NCBI RefSeq assembly: GCF_000346465.2
Contig: NC_034015.1
Location: 21,762,462 to 21,826,461, forward strand
DNA from: Prunus persica
Lineage: Eukaryota; Streptophyta; Magnoliopsida; Rosales; Rosaceae
Direction: 5' to 3'
Length of the DNA stretch: 64,000 nt
Every line of letters starts with the position of its first letter. Positions within the stretch are counted from its first letter, which is position 1. The position numbers and the translations under genes are program-made. Below, in pieces: positions 1-11,106 of the stretch. The notes beneath the pieces are model-generated. The model was not told the origin of the DNA. It worked only from the letters and a program-made list of their open reading frames with translations, and made no database searches.

Positions 1-1145
1 AAATTATTCCAGTTAAGAAGACAAACCAACAAAATTAAGAAGAATAAGAAGATCTTTTTCTTTTGTTTTGTGGGGTGAGGGTGATTTGATTATTTTAGTA
101 CTCTATTTTGTAACTCCAAATGGCGGATTGGATTGGTAGTGAAGCCCTAAGTTTTGTTATCAAGTTTTAAATAGCATAAATAAATATGGGAGTTGATTTC
201 CCGTTCTTCTTTTCTTTATTTACACTCCCTTTTGTTTTTTAAATTATTTAAATTATTTTTTATTTTTTGTTTTTAAATTTTTCCTATTCTACCATTACTC
301 TACATTATTTTGTATTTTTATTTCACTTTTATATTATTTCTTTTTCTTTATACTTAATTTTCCAACTTGCATTCAATTTTTAATATTTTTTCCTTTAATC
401 GAGTAATAAATAATTAACATTGTATATTTGTCTAGGCAAAATTATATGGTCCACCTACTGCAAAAACGTATGCCCCATGAATATATCTTGCAACCATAGG
501 TTTTTTTAGGAAATAAATTTTAATGCAAAAGACAATAAAATACATGGCCACTAATAAACATAAAACAAAGAAAGAGTAACTAAACTGAACAAAATCCTCA
601 TATACTCAATACCAAAGCTCAAATTAAATCACAACTTCAACAACATATATAAAAGAGGATTTAATTTAACCAAATTGTATCATTCCGCTTAAACCATCAC
701 AACAGGAGTTGTCAAAGTTGTACGACCTCTAGAGCCATTTCCATGGCTTCCAAGACCTCATGGTGGCTTCATCATTGCCCATTACCCTACACAGAAACTG
801 ACCCAAAGAAAAAAATAAAACATGATCATAAAGATCATAAACTCTTAGGAAATTTCCCATTCATATATGACAACCCAAAGTTCCACTACTGTCTGGAAAA
901 ACGCCTATTAAGCATAATATCTTAGTAAGAAATTAAACGTATCATGCAAAATATATTGAGAATTAAAAGGATTACTAAACTCTGTCATTTCACTTAAATG
1001 TCTAAAATCTTATGTTGTTATTTTATGTTAACTTTTCTTAATTTCAGTTATGAAAACTTTAATGTAGGGTAAGGGTAGAATAGGAAAGAGAAAGAACAAA
1101 AAATATATATATATTAAAAATTATTAAAAACAAAAAGGAGTGTAA
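1..1145. other. AT-rich intergenic DNA
   Basis: This stretch is strongly AT-rich with many homopolymer T and A runs. The only open frame of note (743-925, about 60 codons) has low-complexity lysine-rich translation and no recognisable domain, so I do not call it a gene. I see no RNA gene or long repeat here. Confidence 0.6.
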
Positions 1146-1523
1146 GAGCATTTCCAGGAGAGTTTCCAAATTTTAGCTAAAAACCTATTATAGCAAACCA
1201 CTTTAAAGGGTGTTTCCTCCAGGAATATTCTCTATTTTGGCTAATCTTAATTTTTTATTTTCTCTTTCTCTTTCTCCCTCTTTCTCTTGCAAATCCAATA
1301 TATTATAAAATAAAAAGTAGAAACCCAACCCCACTAACCTCCCAAATGTTCCTATCTCTTTCTCCGTCTAACCAAATTCTCTCTCTTCATTGCTAGATGT
1401 AGAGAGCCAAAAGTTGGTCTCCAAAATAAAGAGTCAAGTATGGAGTCTGCTATAGGAGAATTTTCCTTATTTTTAGCCAACGTAGATAGAGATGAGAGGA
1501 TAAAGAGTTTGTTGGAGATGCTC
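1146..1523. mobile_element. Tourist/PIF-Harbinger-like MITE
   Basis: A 378-bp noncoding element bounded by imperfect terminal inverted repeats. The left end reads GAGCATTTCCA and the reverse complement of the right end reads GAGCATCTCCA (10 of 11 match). The inner parts also pair loosely: a TTTTAGCTAA motif on the left matches TTTTAGCCAA on the right. A 3-bp direct repeat TAA flanks it at 1143-1145 and 1524-1526. A 3-bp TA-rich target duplication with GAGCAT-type ends is typical of PIF/Harbinger-derived MITEs. It carries no transposase reading frame. Confidence 0.7.
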
Positions 1524-1764
1524 TAAATAAAGAAAATAAGAGTAAGAAAATAAACTCCATAAATATATATATGATTATGAGTATCATTAAATCACAGGGG
1601 CATATACCCCCAGAGCATACGTTTATTATCAGATACATGGTTGCATAATTTAAAGTTATGGGCTTATTATCCTTTCATTTATTCGCTTTCTCTATGGTTC
1701 TTTACTAGCTCGTACGTGTTAAAATGTTTTTATTTTGTTTTAACTCTTGTTTATATAGAATTAT

Positions 1765-2299
1765 GGATTAAATGTATTTTTGGTCATTGAGTTTTACACA
1801 AAAAATTAATTTGGTTATTGAGAATTTTGTTGAACCAAATTGGTAACTGAGAAAAAAAAATTAGCCAAATTAGTCATTGTATTTTTCAAAGTTTACAATT
1901 TATACACATTTCATTATCTTTCATTAAGTGCAGTTTTTATTTTTAGTTTTCTAGGAAGCATGTTCAATCTTGTTCGTCTATTATATTTTGGTGCTCTATA
2001 TTGAAGCCTGACTCAATTAAGTGAAAGCCGGATGGCGACTTCAAATGATAAGGATATGTAATCAAGATGTTAAAGCACCAAAATATATCGATAAGTTGTT
2101 GATTTCATTTTAATTTGGTTTAGGTTTTTTATTTTCCTTGGGAAGAAGATTGAAGGTGATTCCTAAAAAAATACAAAGAAAAACTTCACTTAACGGAATA
2201 TAACAGAATGTCTATAAATTGTAAACTTTAGGAAACATACCGACCAATTTGACTAAATTTTTTTCTTAGTGACCAAATTAAAAAAAAAGTATTTAACCC
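1765..2299. mobile_element. nonautonomous Mutator-like foldback element
   Basis: A 535-bp element whose two arms are long inverted repeats. The left arm starts GGATTAAAT and the reverse complement of the right end starts GGGTTAAAT. Similarity continues inward through blocks such as AAAGTTTACAATTTATA, which occur near 1888 on the plus strand and as reverse complement near 2215. A 9-bp flanking direct repeat with one mismatch (TAGAATTAT at 1756-1764, TAGAACTAT at 2300-2308) fits the 9-bp duplications made by Mutator-like transposases. No transposase is encoded, so it is a MULE-derived MITE by inference. Confidence 0.7.
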
Positions 2300-2457
2300 T
2301 AGAACTATTGTTGAATTTGGATTTTTTTTAAATTATTTTACTTTTTAATTATCTATATTTTAATAAATTATTATTTTACGAGAATATATATATATATATA
2401 TATATTGATCAACAATATTTGGGGAAGATTGAAACTAGTACTTCGAGTACAAGGATA

Positions 2458-3062
2458 AATGTTTTTAACTATGCTGTATTGATACGGGTACAAAGACGTC
2501 GATATAAATACAATACAATACGCTAATATGACAAATTTCCAAAATTAGAATACGAGTACAACATCGATATAGTGATTAAAATAATATATATAAAAATTGT
2601 AAATATATAAACATATATTACATATGTAAAATTAGCATTTTGCGTTTTTTTATTTTCATGGTTCCTTGTGTTTTTCTAGGCCATATGAATGCATCAGACA
2701 TAAAATGGTATAAAATACTTTTTTAAACATCGGCCAGCTAACATGCAACTAAAACGGTGAGTATTGTAATTAGGGCACCTAACATCATCTTCTTCACTTA
2801 GCCGCCTCTTCTTCGCACAGCAACTGCAACTGAAGATTTGCAGTAGCTGCAAGCGTAAGTAAGTTATTTTCTTCTTCTTTTTTGGTTGCTGTCAAAATCA
2901 CCTAAAAAAATTCAATATAATTTCACTTTTACCCTTTGACGTATACGGTGCATATAAATGGAGTATCGAAGCCCTTAGATACGTATTGATATTGTATCAA
3001 TACGGTATCTGATACGCACATACCCCAAAAAGTACCGTATCAGTGCAACAGAGGCTTTTAAC
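2458..3062. repeat. possible degenerate inverted-repeat element
   Basis: Both ends contain related sequence in opposite orientation. Near 2482 there is a TATTGATACGGGTAC block, and on the minus strand near 3042 a CACTGATACGGTAC block, each preceded by a TTAA-containing stretch. The interior is AT-rich with repeated GATACG-type motifs. I could not find a convincing target-site duplication or coding sequence, so the boundaries and class are uncertain. Confidence 0.3.
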
Positions 3063-3299
3063 CACTGAAATTACACCCATTTGTCTCTTTAAAATAAAAT
3101 CTGTGCTTTTTACGCGTTTCATTTGTATGATGACTGATGACAAAGTGGGCCACTTGTTCTATTTGATTTCAAGTTCTATTCGTAAATAAAACACACCCTA
3201 AATTACGCATAATTGTTTAGATGGTGGCCTTTGGCTCGGTTTTTGAAGTGACTCTCTCAGAAAGAAAGCAAATTCAAAGGGGGCGTACGCAACGCAACC

Positions 3300-5092
3300 A
3301 GTGTAGACTTCGCCGAGACTGACTACCTTCCCAATCACATTTTCACATTAATTCACAAAACCCAAATATTGCTTCCTATTTCTAATCTCTTCTATTGTCT
3401 TCTCCAAAGTCCAAAGGCCATAGTTTCTCTTCACCGGCAACAAGCCAAGAACCTCCCTTTCTTTCTTTCTCTGAGCACCTGAGGTGATTTTCTCTACTGG
3501 GTCTTTTTCAATCTTCTGAATGATTTTTTCTGTTACCTTTTGATTTCTTGAAGTTGGGTTTGCCTGAATAAGTCTCTAATTTACGTAGATGATGTTTTTT
3601 CTTTGTTAAACCTTTCATAACTCTCCTGTTCACCTGTTTGTTTTGCTTTTGCATTTTGGTTAAACCTTAGTTCTGTTGAAGTTGACATCTTTTTAGTAAA
3701 CTCGTTAGATTTGGGAGTCTGAAATCAATTCCTAAATATTTGGATGGAAATGTCACATAACCCCTAGTGGAAGTCGACGGAGAATTATACAGTGATACTG
3801 TACTGCCACTTGGCAGAAACAGCTGGTAGTAGGGAACAATTACAAAACGACACCTGGCGTAGCAGCTACTAAGGAAAGAAACTTTTGTTCACTTCACTCC
3901 CACACGTTAACTTACCACCGCGTGATCTCCTCGAACTTGTGAACTTTATTTGATTCCCCCAATTTCAATTTTTATTCGCCTTTCTGGTGTCTTTTAGCGT
4001 TGGAAGAACGAACGAACCCAACAACAGAGCAAAGCTAGCTTTCTCTATCTTTTGGAGGATCAAATATTTGAGCCGGAATGTGGTTGGGTGTTTCCGTTTT
4101 CCACTAAGCCCTAGACACTACTTGGGTCCTCTGCGAGATCTCATCCTTAGTCTTCTTTCCATTTCGTAAGCTTTTCTCTTCAGTTTTCCTGGTGGAAGTA
4201 AACTCACAACCCACCTCTTTGTCGCTCCTGTGTGCTCTTCCTTTTTAAAAAATAATTTTTGGCTTCTTTTCTATTTTGCATTTTCGGTTTAATTCTTTTG
4301 TGGGTTTTCTTTTTGCAGGTTCCAATTTCTGGGGTATCGGTTTAGCACCTTGCTGCCTTTGTATTACCCTTTCTCTATTATTTATTTCTAGTAATTTTTT
4401 GGTTTAAGTTTCTTTAATTTTTAACGAATCTGAATCTTACTGCAATTTTTTGTTTTATCTTTTTGGCATGGATTGCTCCAATTTTGGGGGTTTTTGGTTT
4501 TGTTAAATTAAAAAAAAAAAATATGGATGGGTGTTTTGAGTTCTGAGATGGAATGGGTTTGATTTAGGTTTGTTTCTTTTAGCATTCCCTGTAGGTTGCA
4601 AAATGATCTGGTAGTATACAGTTACTATTGGGGTTTTATTTTTCTTGCATTTTCTTCATGCAATTGATACATGTGGTTTTATTTTTTTCCTTTTCTTATA
4701 ACTAATTGTTTTGGAAGCTTAGATTGTGGTATTTGCTCTGAACATGTAAGAACTTCTAACCTTGGACAACTGATAGTCTGAAACTAAATTATAATAAAAG
4801 GGCAAATCTCTCTTTACGTGTTTGCTAACTGTCCATATTAATCTTGATTGCTTAAGTGATCATAAGTTTCATTGGTCTTCTGATGTTCAATTATTCAATA
4901 TTTCAGTATTATAATGATTCATTCGCATGATGTTCTTCCAATCATCGTGTACAAGTTGGCAAGCATGTGTTCAATGATGGGTTTTATTCAGGTGCTTGTA
5001 TTGAGTTATTTCAGTTCAATTGGTTAGCAGGTTGTACTGAGGCTTATTTGGATCTTCTTCGAAACAAAAAACCAAAGCTTGATTTGGAAGAG
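3300..5092 (+). promoter_or_regulatory. promoter and 5' leader region of the AAPT gene
   Basis: No coding exon is visible before the AAPT start codon at 5093. Two stretches could be leader exons. One ends at a GAG/GTGATT donor (exon end 3483) after a CT-rich segment. The other ends at a GTAAGC donor (exon end 4165). A plausible acceptor, TTAGCAG at 5024-5030, would start the exon that carries the ATG. A short upstream ORF (ATG at 4965) exists only if an earlier acceptor or an unspliced leader is used. Leader introns are common in plant phospholipid genes, but none of these junctions is proven by sequence alone. Confidence 0.4.
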
Positions 5093-8000
5093 ATGGGGTA
5101 CATTGGGGCACATGGTGTGGCTGCTTTGCATAAATACAAGTATAGTGGTGTGGATCACTCGTACACTGCAAAATATGTATTGCAACCCTTTTGGAGTCGT
5201 TTTGTTAAAATATTTCCCCTTTGGATGCCGTAAGTTTCTTATTCTTTTATCTTTTATTAATTATGAGAGCCAGAGTAACTTTATTATCTTATTACGTTCT
5301 GTTCTCTCAGGGTTTAATTGGTTGGTAAGATCATTGTTTTATTAGTGTACATGTGCATGAGCATGTCTATTTTTGAATTTTTGTGCTGAAGGTCTGTATG
5401 ATTAGTTTGTGTTGGGTAAAATCTTGAATTAGGTTATTTGGTAGCCTACATCTGATACATTTATGTTAAGAAAACATCCAAATGGGTGGGATTTGTAGAT
5501 TGCATGTCTAGTTCTAGATAGAACTACTTATTGTAAAGTTACAATGCCAAGACGCCAAGAACTTGTCTGTTTATCGCAAATGCAGCTATTAGCTAAGGAG
5601 ATTGGTTAAGTATGCGCTTATTGTTATTTTGAATTTACAAGAATGAAGAGTTTTAGTACTTTTCTTGAGATTTGTTTATGTCTCGCCTTTATAACTTGCT
5701 TATGATTTAACAGTGCTGGTTTAGGGTTATTTTTCCTGCTGTTTACTAACTTTCTCTTTTTCTTTGGTCTATGTGCACGTTTGGGTTTCTGCGTTCTTTT
5801 TCAGGCCCAATATGGTATAATGACATTTACTCCCAACTATGTTTAATCATTTTGATACCGTTGCCTATTAATTGATGGTTTTGCTTTATTTTTGGCCAGA
5901 TAACACTAACTGGATTCATGTTCTTGCTCACATCTGCACTGCTTGGATATGTGAGTGAATTTTTCTTATCATCTTTTTAGTTTTGTGTTTGTTAGTTTTC
6001 CTTTTTTCAATTTCATTTTTATAATGCTAATATTTTACTTTAACTTACACATTTATTTGTAATTTTTTATGTATGTGAAAATATATCCACTGGCTGTTTT
6101 GTGTATAATGTGTAAAGTAGAAATGTTGTTATTTAGTAAGCTCCCATTGAATTTGCTTTCTGATTTTTTCCCCAGATATATTCACCAAGATTAGATTCAG
6201 CTCCTCCTAGATGGGTTAATTTTGCTCATGGATTGCTACTTTTCTTATATCAGGTTGGCTTAAATACTATTTAAGCAGTGTTGCCTACGATATATTTTTA
6301 TTTCGTGGTGCCCCTATTTACTGTAATGCATTCGTATTTTGTTTTCATGGGTATTTCCCATTTTCAATCACTTGCTTGTTTGACCTTTTCAAAAATATCT
6401 TAGACCTTTGATGCTGTTGATGGGAAGCAAGCAAGACGGACAAATTCCTCAAGTCCACTGGGGGAACTTTTTGACCACGGTAATGCAATGTTATCATGTG
6501 TTTTTCTTCTATCCTATATGTAAAACAAGAGTTGATTATTGATGGATTATATTCTGGGCAATCTCAATGTATTGCAGGTTGTGATGCCCTTGCATGTGCG
6601 GTATGTGTCTTCATCTTTTCTGGTGATTTTGTAGCCCTGAAATTCAAATGATTTTTTCATGTTCCGTATGTGTTTATTTAGTTTGAAGGATTGGCTTTTG
6701 GGAGTACTGCGATGTGTGGAAGAACTACCTTCTGGTTTTGGGTGATTTCAGCTGTTCCTTTTTATTGTGCAACATGGGAGCAGTAAGTTGCCCAACCTAG
6801 TTTGATTTGTTATTAGTCATTATGTATGTCTGACCTTTATACTACCCCCTCCCTCCCTCCTTCCCTCCAAAAGAACAATCCATAATATGTACAAGGCTGG
6901 ATATTTTGGACTCTGAAGTTATAATGTTTCTGAAATTTTCCACTTTATAATTGGGGAGTGTTGATTCACAATGCTTGCATAGAGGGTTGTTTACTCTATG
7001 ACCCTGCATAGAATACTTTATATGAAACTTGAATGTTTTGTTAGCAGCACTGATATATTACTTGATTGATTCAGTTACTTTACCAATACCCTGATCCTTC
7101 CTGCCGTTAATGGGCCCACAGAAGGTCTAATGCTGATATATTTCGCCCATTTTTTCACAGCTATTGTTGGTAAGCTTGTAATCTCCTCCTGCTATTCTTT
7201 GTATGTAGAGCTTGAAAGTTTATTTTTATACTGATACACTAATTTTTTTTTCTTTTGCTTGGGTTTTACTTTTTCTTTTCTCTAATTACATTTAAATTGA
7301 TTTGAAATTGCTTAACTTTTTCAGGTTCTGAGTGGTGGGCTCAACCATTTGGAAAGTCTCTGCCTTTTCTTAGTTGGGTCCCATTTATTCACGGTAAGGC
7401 TATGCCTGTTTTAGTTGAGCCTACAAATTCTATTTGGCATTGAATCCGTGTACAGAATCTACATTTTGCAAGACTTGATTGCGTGCTTTGATTTAAATAC
7501 CCTTTTAAGAATACTTGGTAGTTGGCACACCTTCCATTACCTGACTGATATTTTATATTGTTTTATTTATCCCAATGAGTTACTATCGAGTTGTAAGTGT
7601 TGGTTGCTGCTGCTTCTTGTTCGCTTTATATGCAAGCTAATAGAATAAGCCTGCTAGACATTTTGCATATTTATTTCCAATACATCTTTATATATAGCTC
7701 AAAGTCTCTTTAACATTTATGCATCCTTACTTCCTTGTTTTTATCAATTTCGGAAAACTACTTTTCCTTCCGCTGCTTCATGAGAAATTCCTACTTCCAT
7801 TGCAATTGGTCTGAATTTAATTCCTTTCTGTTTTTGACTTCAGAAATTACAACATACAAAGCTGTGTTGTTTCTAATGGTAGCTTTTGCTGTTATCCCAA
7901 CGCTCACGTTCAAGTATGTAATTCCTTGTTCCCTGAATTTTGAATTTGAGTCATCTCCCTTTATTTTGTGAGTGACTCAACATAGTTTGTCTCCTCCCCA

Positions 8001-9758
8001 AACAATTCATGTGATTTGGTGGACCTCATGTGTAAATAGTCAGTTGAATGGTAATGCTATTATCTTTCGGATTTTTGTGTGCAGTGTGTGCAATGTTTAT
8101 AAGGTTGTTCAGACAAAGAAAGGAAGCATGCTATTGGCACTGGCAATGGTAATACTATTATCTTTTGGAGTTTTGTATGTTAATTCTCGGTATTTCATTG
8201 GCCTAATGGGTGTTTCATATTGTTCCATCCCAGCTTTACCCTTTTGCTGTTCTTTTGGGAGGAGTTTTGGCATGGTATGTCTATATTCTTTGTGTCCACA
8301 CTTTACCTGTTTTCTTCTTTATGAAAGTAAAAAATCAAATTATTTATATGCAGGGGTTACTTGTCACCAGCTGACATTATGGGGAACTATCCACATTTAG
8401 TCGTAGTGGGAACTGGACTTGCTTTTGGGTACCTTGTGGTAGGATATCTGTGTTTCTTTATAACCAAATCTGTTAAAGTTTCCCAGTCGTCCATCTTGAA
8501 TGTAACTGCTTGCAATTGGTTCTGTGAGTGTCCTAGACTTCGAACAATGTCATTTTAAGGGGCTGGTAGACAATCAAATTCTTCATTATACCATTGTTGA
8601 AGAAAGCTTTGTTTTGGCAGGGAAGACTGATTCTTGCGCACTTGTGTGATGAGCCAAAGGGTTTGAAAACTGGAATGTGCATGGTATGTAACAATCCCAA
8701 AGCTATTGGAGTTTTACAGTCTGTTGAGGGTCTATTTTTTCGAAACATTTTAGTAGCAGCATGATACTTTTCTCCTGGGAAAGAAGGTTTCAGTTATGAA
8801 TTTTTAATTATGTGGGAGAATTGAACATTAAATTATTATCCAGTTATTATTATCAATAACTTTTGTATGAATTTTTTATTTATTAAAGACCAGATTAGAT
8901 TACTAATTTCAATATTTATTATTTTGTACAGTCACTGTTGTATCTCCCATTTGCCATTGCAAATGCACTCACGGCTAGATTGAATGATGGGTATGTTATA
9001 TTTGATATTACCTTTTGAGGTCTGAATATTATTCGTCTGTTCTTGATAGTCCTGATGTTTCTCTTCTCGTGAACTTCCTGTGCACCTTTTGTTGCAGAGT
9101 TCCATTGGTTGACGAGAGCTTGGTTCTTCTTGGTTACTGTGCATTTACAGGTACTGTAATTTGTTCCTTTGGTGCACGTATTGGAAATACACGGCACAAT
9201 TACCATTTTATCAAGACAGATTTGAAGTGCCTTTTTTGGCCTCCAGCTGCTTCCCATTTCCAATTTATTCTTCTTTTGTTGAGAAACTTTTTAGTTTTTT
9301 GGAAAACAACTAGGCAGTTGCAAATGCAGTCTTAATAGGGATTGAATATGTACTTAATAATCTCATTTCATGTTATCATGTCTTTTGGCTGATGTTTATC
9401 TTTCTCTGAACACAGCGACACTCTATCTTCACTATGCAACTTCAGTTGTTCATGAAATCACGACAGCCTTGGGAATTTATTGCTTTAGGTGAGCTACATT
9501 CAAAGCATATTAGCCACCAATCTTGCAGAATTTGGCATTTTGTTTTCACGGCCTACCAGGTTCAAATAATTTTTAGACCAACTGTCTGAAATATAAATGA
9601 AGGTGGTATTATGTGTTCATTCTTTCACCCAGACGACAGTGTTCTTCCCTTCATGTACTTCTGTTCCATCTCATTGGCGAGTGCCAATTCTTACTATACT
9701 TGAGATCCTAACTTTCAGTTTCATGTTGAATTACAGGATAACTAGGAAGGAAGCTTGA
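5093..9758 (+). CDS. AAPT1: aminoalcohol (choline/ethanolamine) phosphotransferase
   Basis: This enzyme makes phosphatidylcholine and phosphatidylethanolamine in the ER or Golgi membrane by moving phosphocholine or phosphoethanolamine from CDP-aminoalcohols to diacylglycerol. I join 18 coding exons: 5093-5229, 5805-5814, 5900-5950, 6176-6253, 6404-6479, 6578-6600, 6682-6782, 7075-7169, 7325-7393, 7844-7913, 8085-8148, 8234-8274, 8354-8438, 8621-8683, 8932-8990, 9098-9150, 9416-9488 and 9737-9758. The joined frame is open and encodes 389 residues, the length I recall for Arabidopsis AAPT1. The CDP-alcohol phosphotransferase signature is intact, with D95, D98-G99, A102-R103, G112, D116 and D120. 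Several hydrophobic segments follow, as expected for a polytopic protein. The N-terminus [19 protein letters not shown] and the C-terminal ITRKEA match the family closely. Exon 2 is a 10-nt microexon. Each junction is inferred from GT-AG sites and frame. Confidence 0.95.
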
Positions 9759-11106
9759 ATTTTGCCGGTGTTTACTACTGGGTACCTTTTTTTAACCCAG
9801 TGCATAATGTATCTTTTTGGTACCAAAGTAGAAGTATTCACTTTACATTCAATTTCTGAGTATTCAATTTATTTTTTCAGCCATGCTGGCAAGTTAAGAA
9901 AGATGCAGCTAGATTTGAAGTTTTTCGTCAATATAAATTTTGTATAAGATGAGTTGAGAGTGATGAAGATCCAATTTAATTCATTCTCACCGTTGTATTA
10001 GATTTTTTTGTTGTTCCCACTTTTAGACTTAGAGTAGAACTAGACCATTTAGGCATGTTCCTCTTCACTTAATGCATCATTTGAATTTTATAAAAATACA
10101 AGTGAGTTTGAGCATTGCGTTGCTTGCGCTGTTTAGGGTAAAATAATGCCCTACAGAACCCAGTGATCCTGCATATATTATACAATGAATTTTTTCCATC
10201 ACTAAATTTTTAAAACTAGCTTGGGACAAGACAACCACAGCTGCAAACAGATTTAATGAATTCAAGGCAGAAGGGAAAAAACACCAAGCAAATATTGAAC
10301 GACTCCACAAGTTAGGCTGACATGACTTTATAATATGAGATGAGAGATTAGGCGGACGTCTTAAAAGGCTCCGTAAGTTACGTTAGCCTGACTTTATGAT
10401 AGTAGACAGACGAGACAGGCCAACTAGTTCAAGGATCGGAATATGAGTGAGAGGTATGCTAACACACGGTATCTATCTACTCATGCTTTATCGGGCAACA
10501 TGCAGCATGCTTGTATAAAGGCTACGTGTTTTTTGGGGAAAAAAAATTGTGTTTAGATTAAGGATTCTCGGCTTATGCCAACAAGTTCTAGCTTAGTGAA
10601 AAATGATAGTAACTTGTATTTGATATATTTTAATATTTTCTCATGATGAGCTCACGATTATTTTAAAAGTATATTTAAATAATATGTTATTTAACATTTT
10701 AAGTACAGTTTAAATTATACAAAATATTAAAATTACCAAATAAATCATCAAATCCAAGTTTACATTCGGTAGATTTTATATCTCCGTATACTAAAAAGAA
10801 AAATAAAATCATGTAAATCCTTCCGTTAGTAATTTCGTGGATATAATCGCCTGCATCTCCCCCACCGTGGTCTGTGTAGGCCCACACTGAACCAAAAATC
10901 TTGGGGTGGTCTGTGTAGGGTTTAATACTGCCTCCATTGCCTCAATGTCTTCTCTCTTTCGCAGAAGCCTCAAAAAGCTATCTGCCTCTCCAAACCCACA
11001 AAAATTTGACGGATAAAAACCCTAATTCTTGAAAGACAGAAAACAAAATACATAGAAGAAAACTCCTAGCTTTCTCCACAAAATCCCGACTTTTTGGGCT
11101 TCCACA
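9759..11106. other. AAPT 3' region and upstream region of UBP gene
   Basis: The first few hundred bases are likely AAPT 3' untranslated sequence. From about 10290 to 10430 there is a diverged direct repeat: a segment with AAGTTAGGCTGACATGACTT near 10309 is echoed by a related one near 10374. The distal part is AT-rich. Just before the next start codon, 11017-11025 reads AAACCCTAA, a telo-box, an element common in leaders and promoters of plant housekeeping genes. No coding exon is visible. Confidence 0.5.

Noticed and set aside
743..925. 60-codon open frame in the first kilobase
   Set aside because: Lysine-rich, low-complexity translation in AT-rich DNA without homology or gene signals.
4967..5092. 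In-frame extension upstream of the AAPT start
   Set aside because: It has no in-frame ATG, does not resemble AAPT N-termini and contains likely splice acceptors, so it is leader sequence.
6841..6870. CTCCCTCCCTCC motif like a Stowaway MITE end in an AAPT intron
   Set aside because: No matching inverted end or TA duplication was found; treated as low-complexity sequence.
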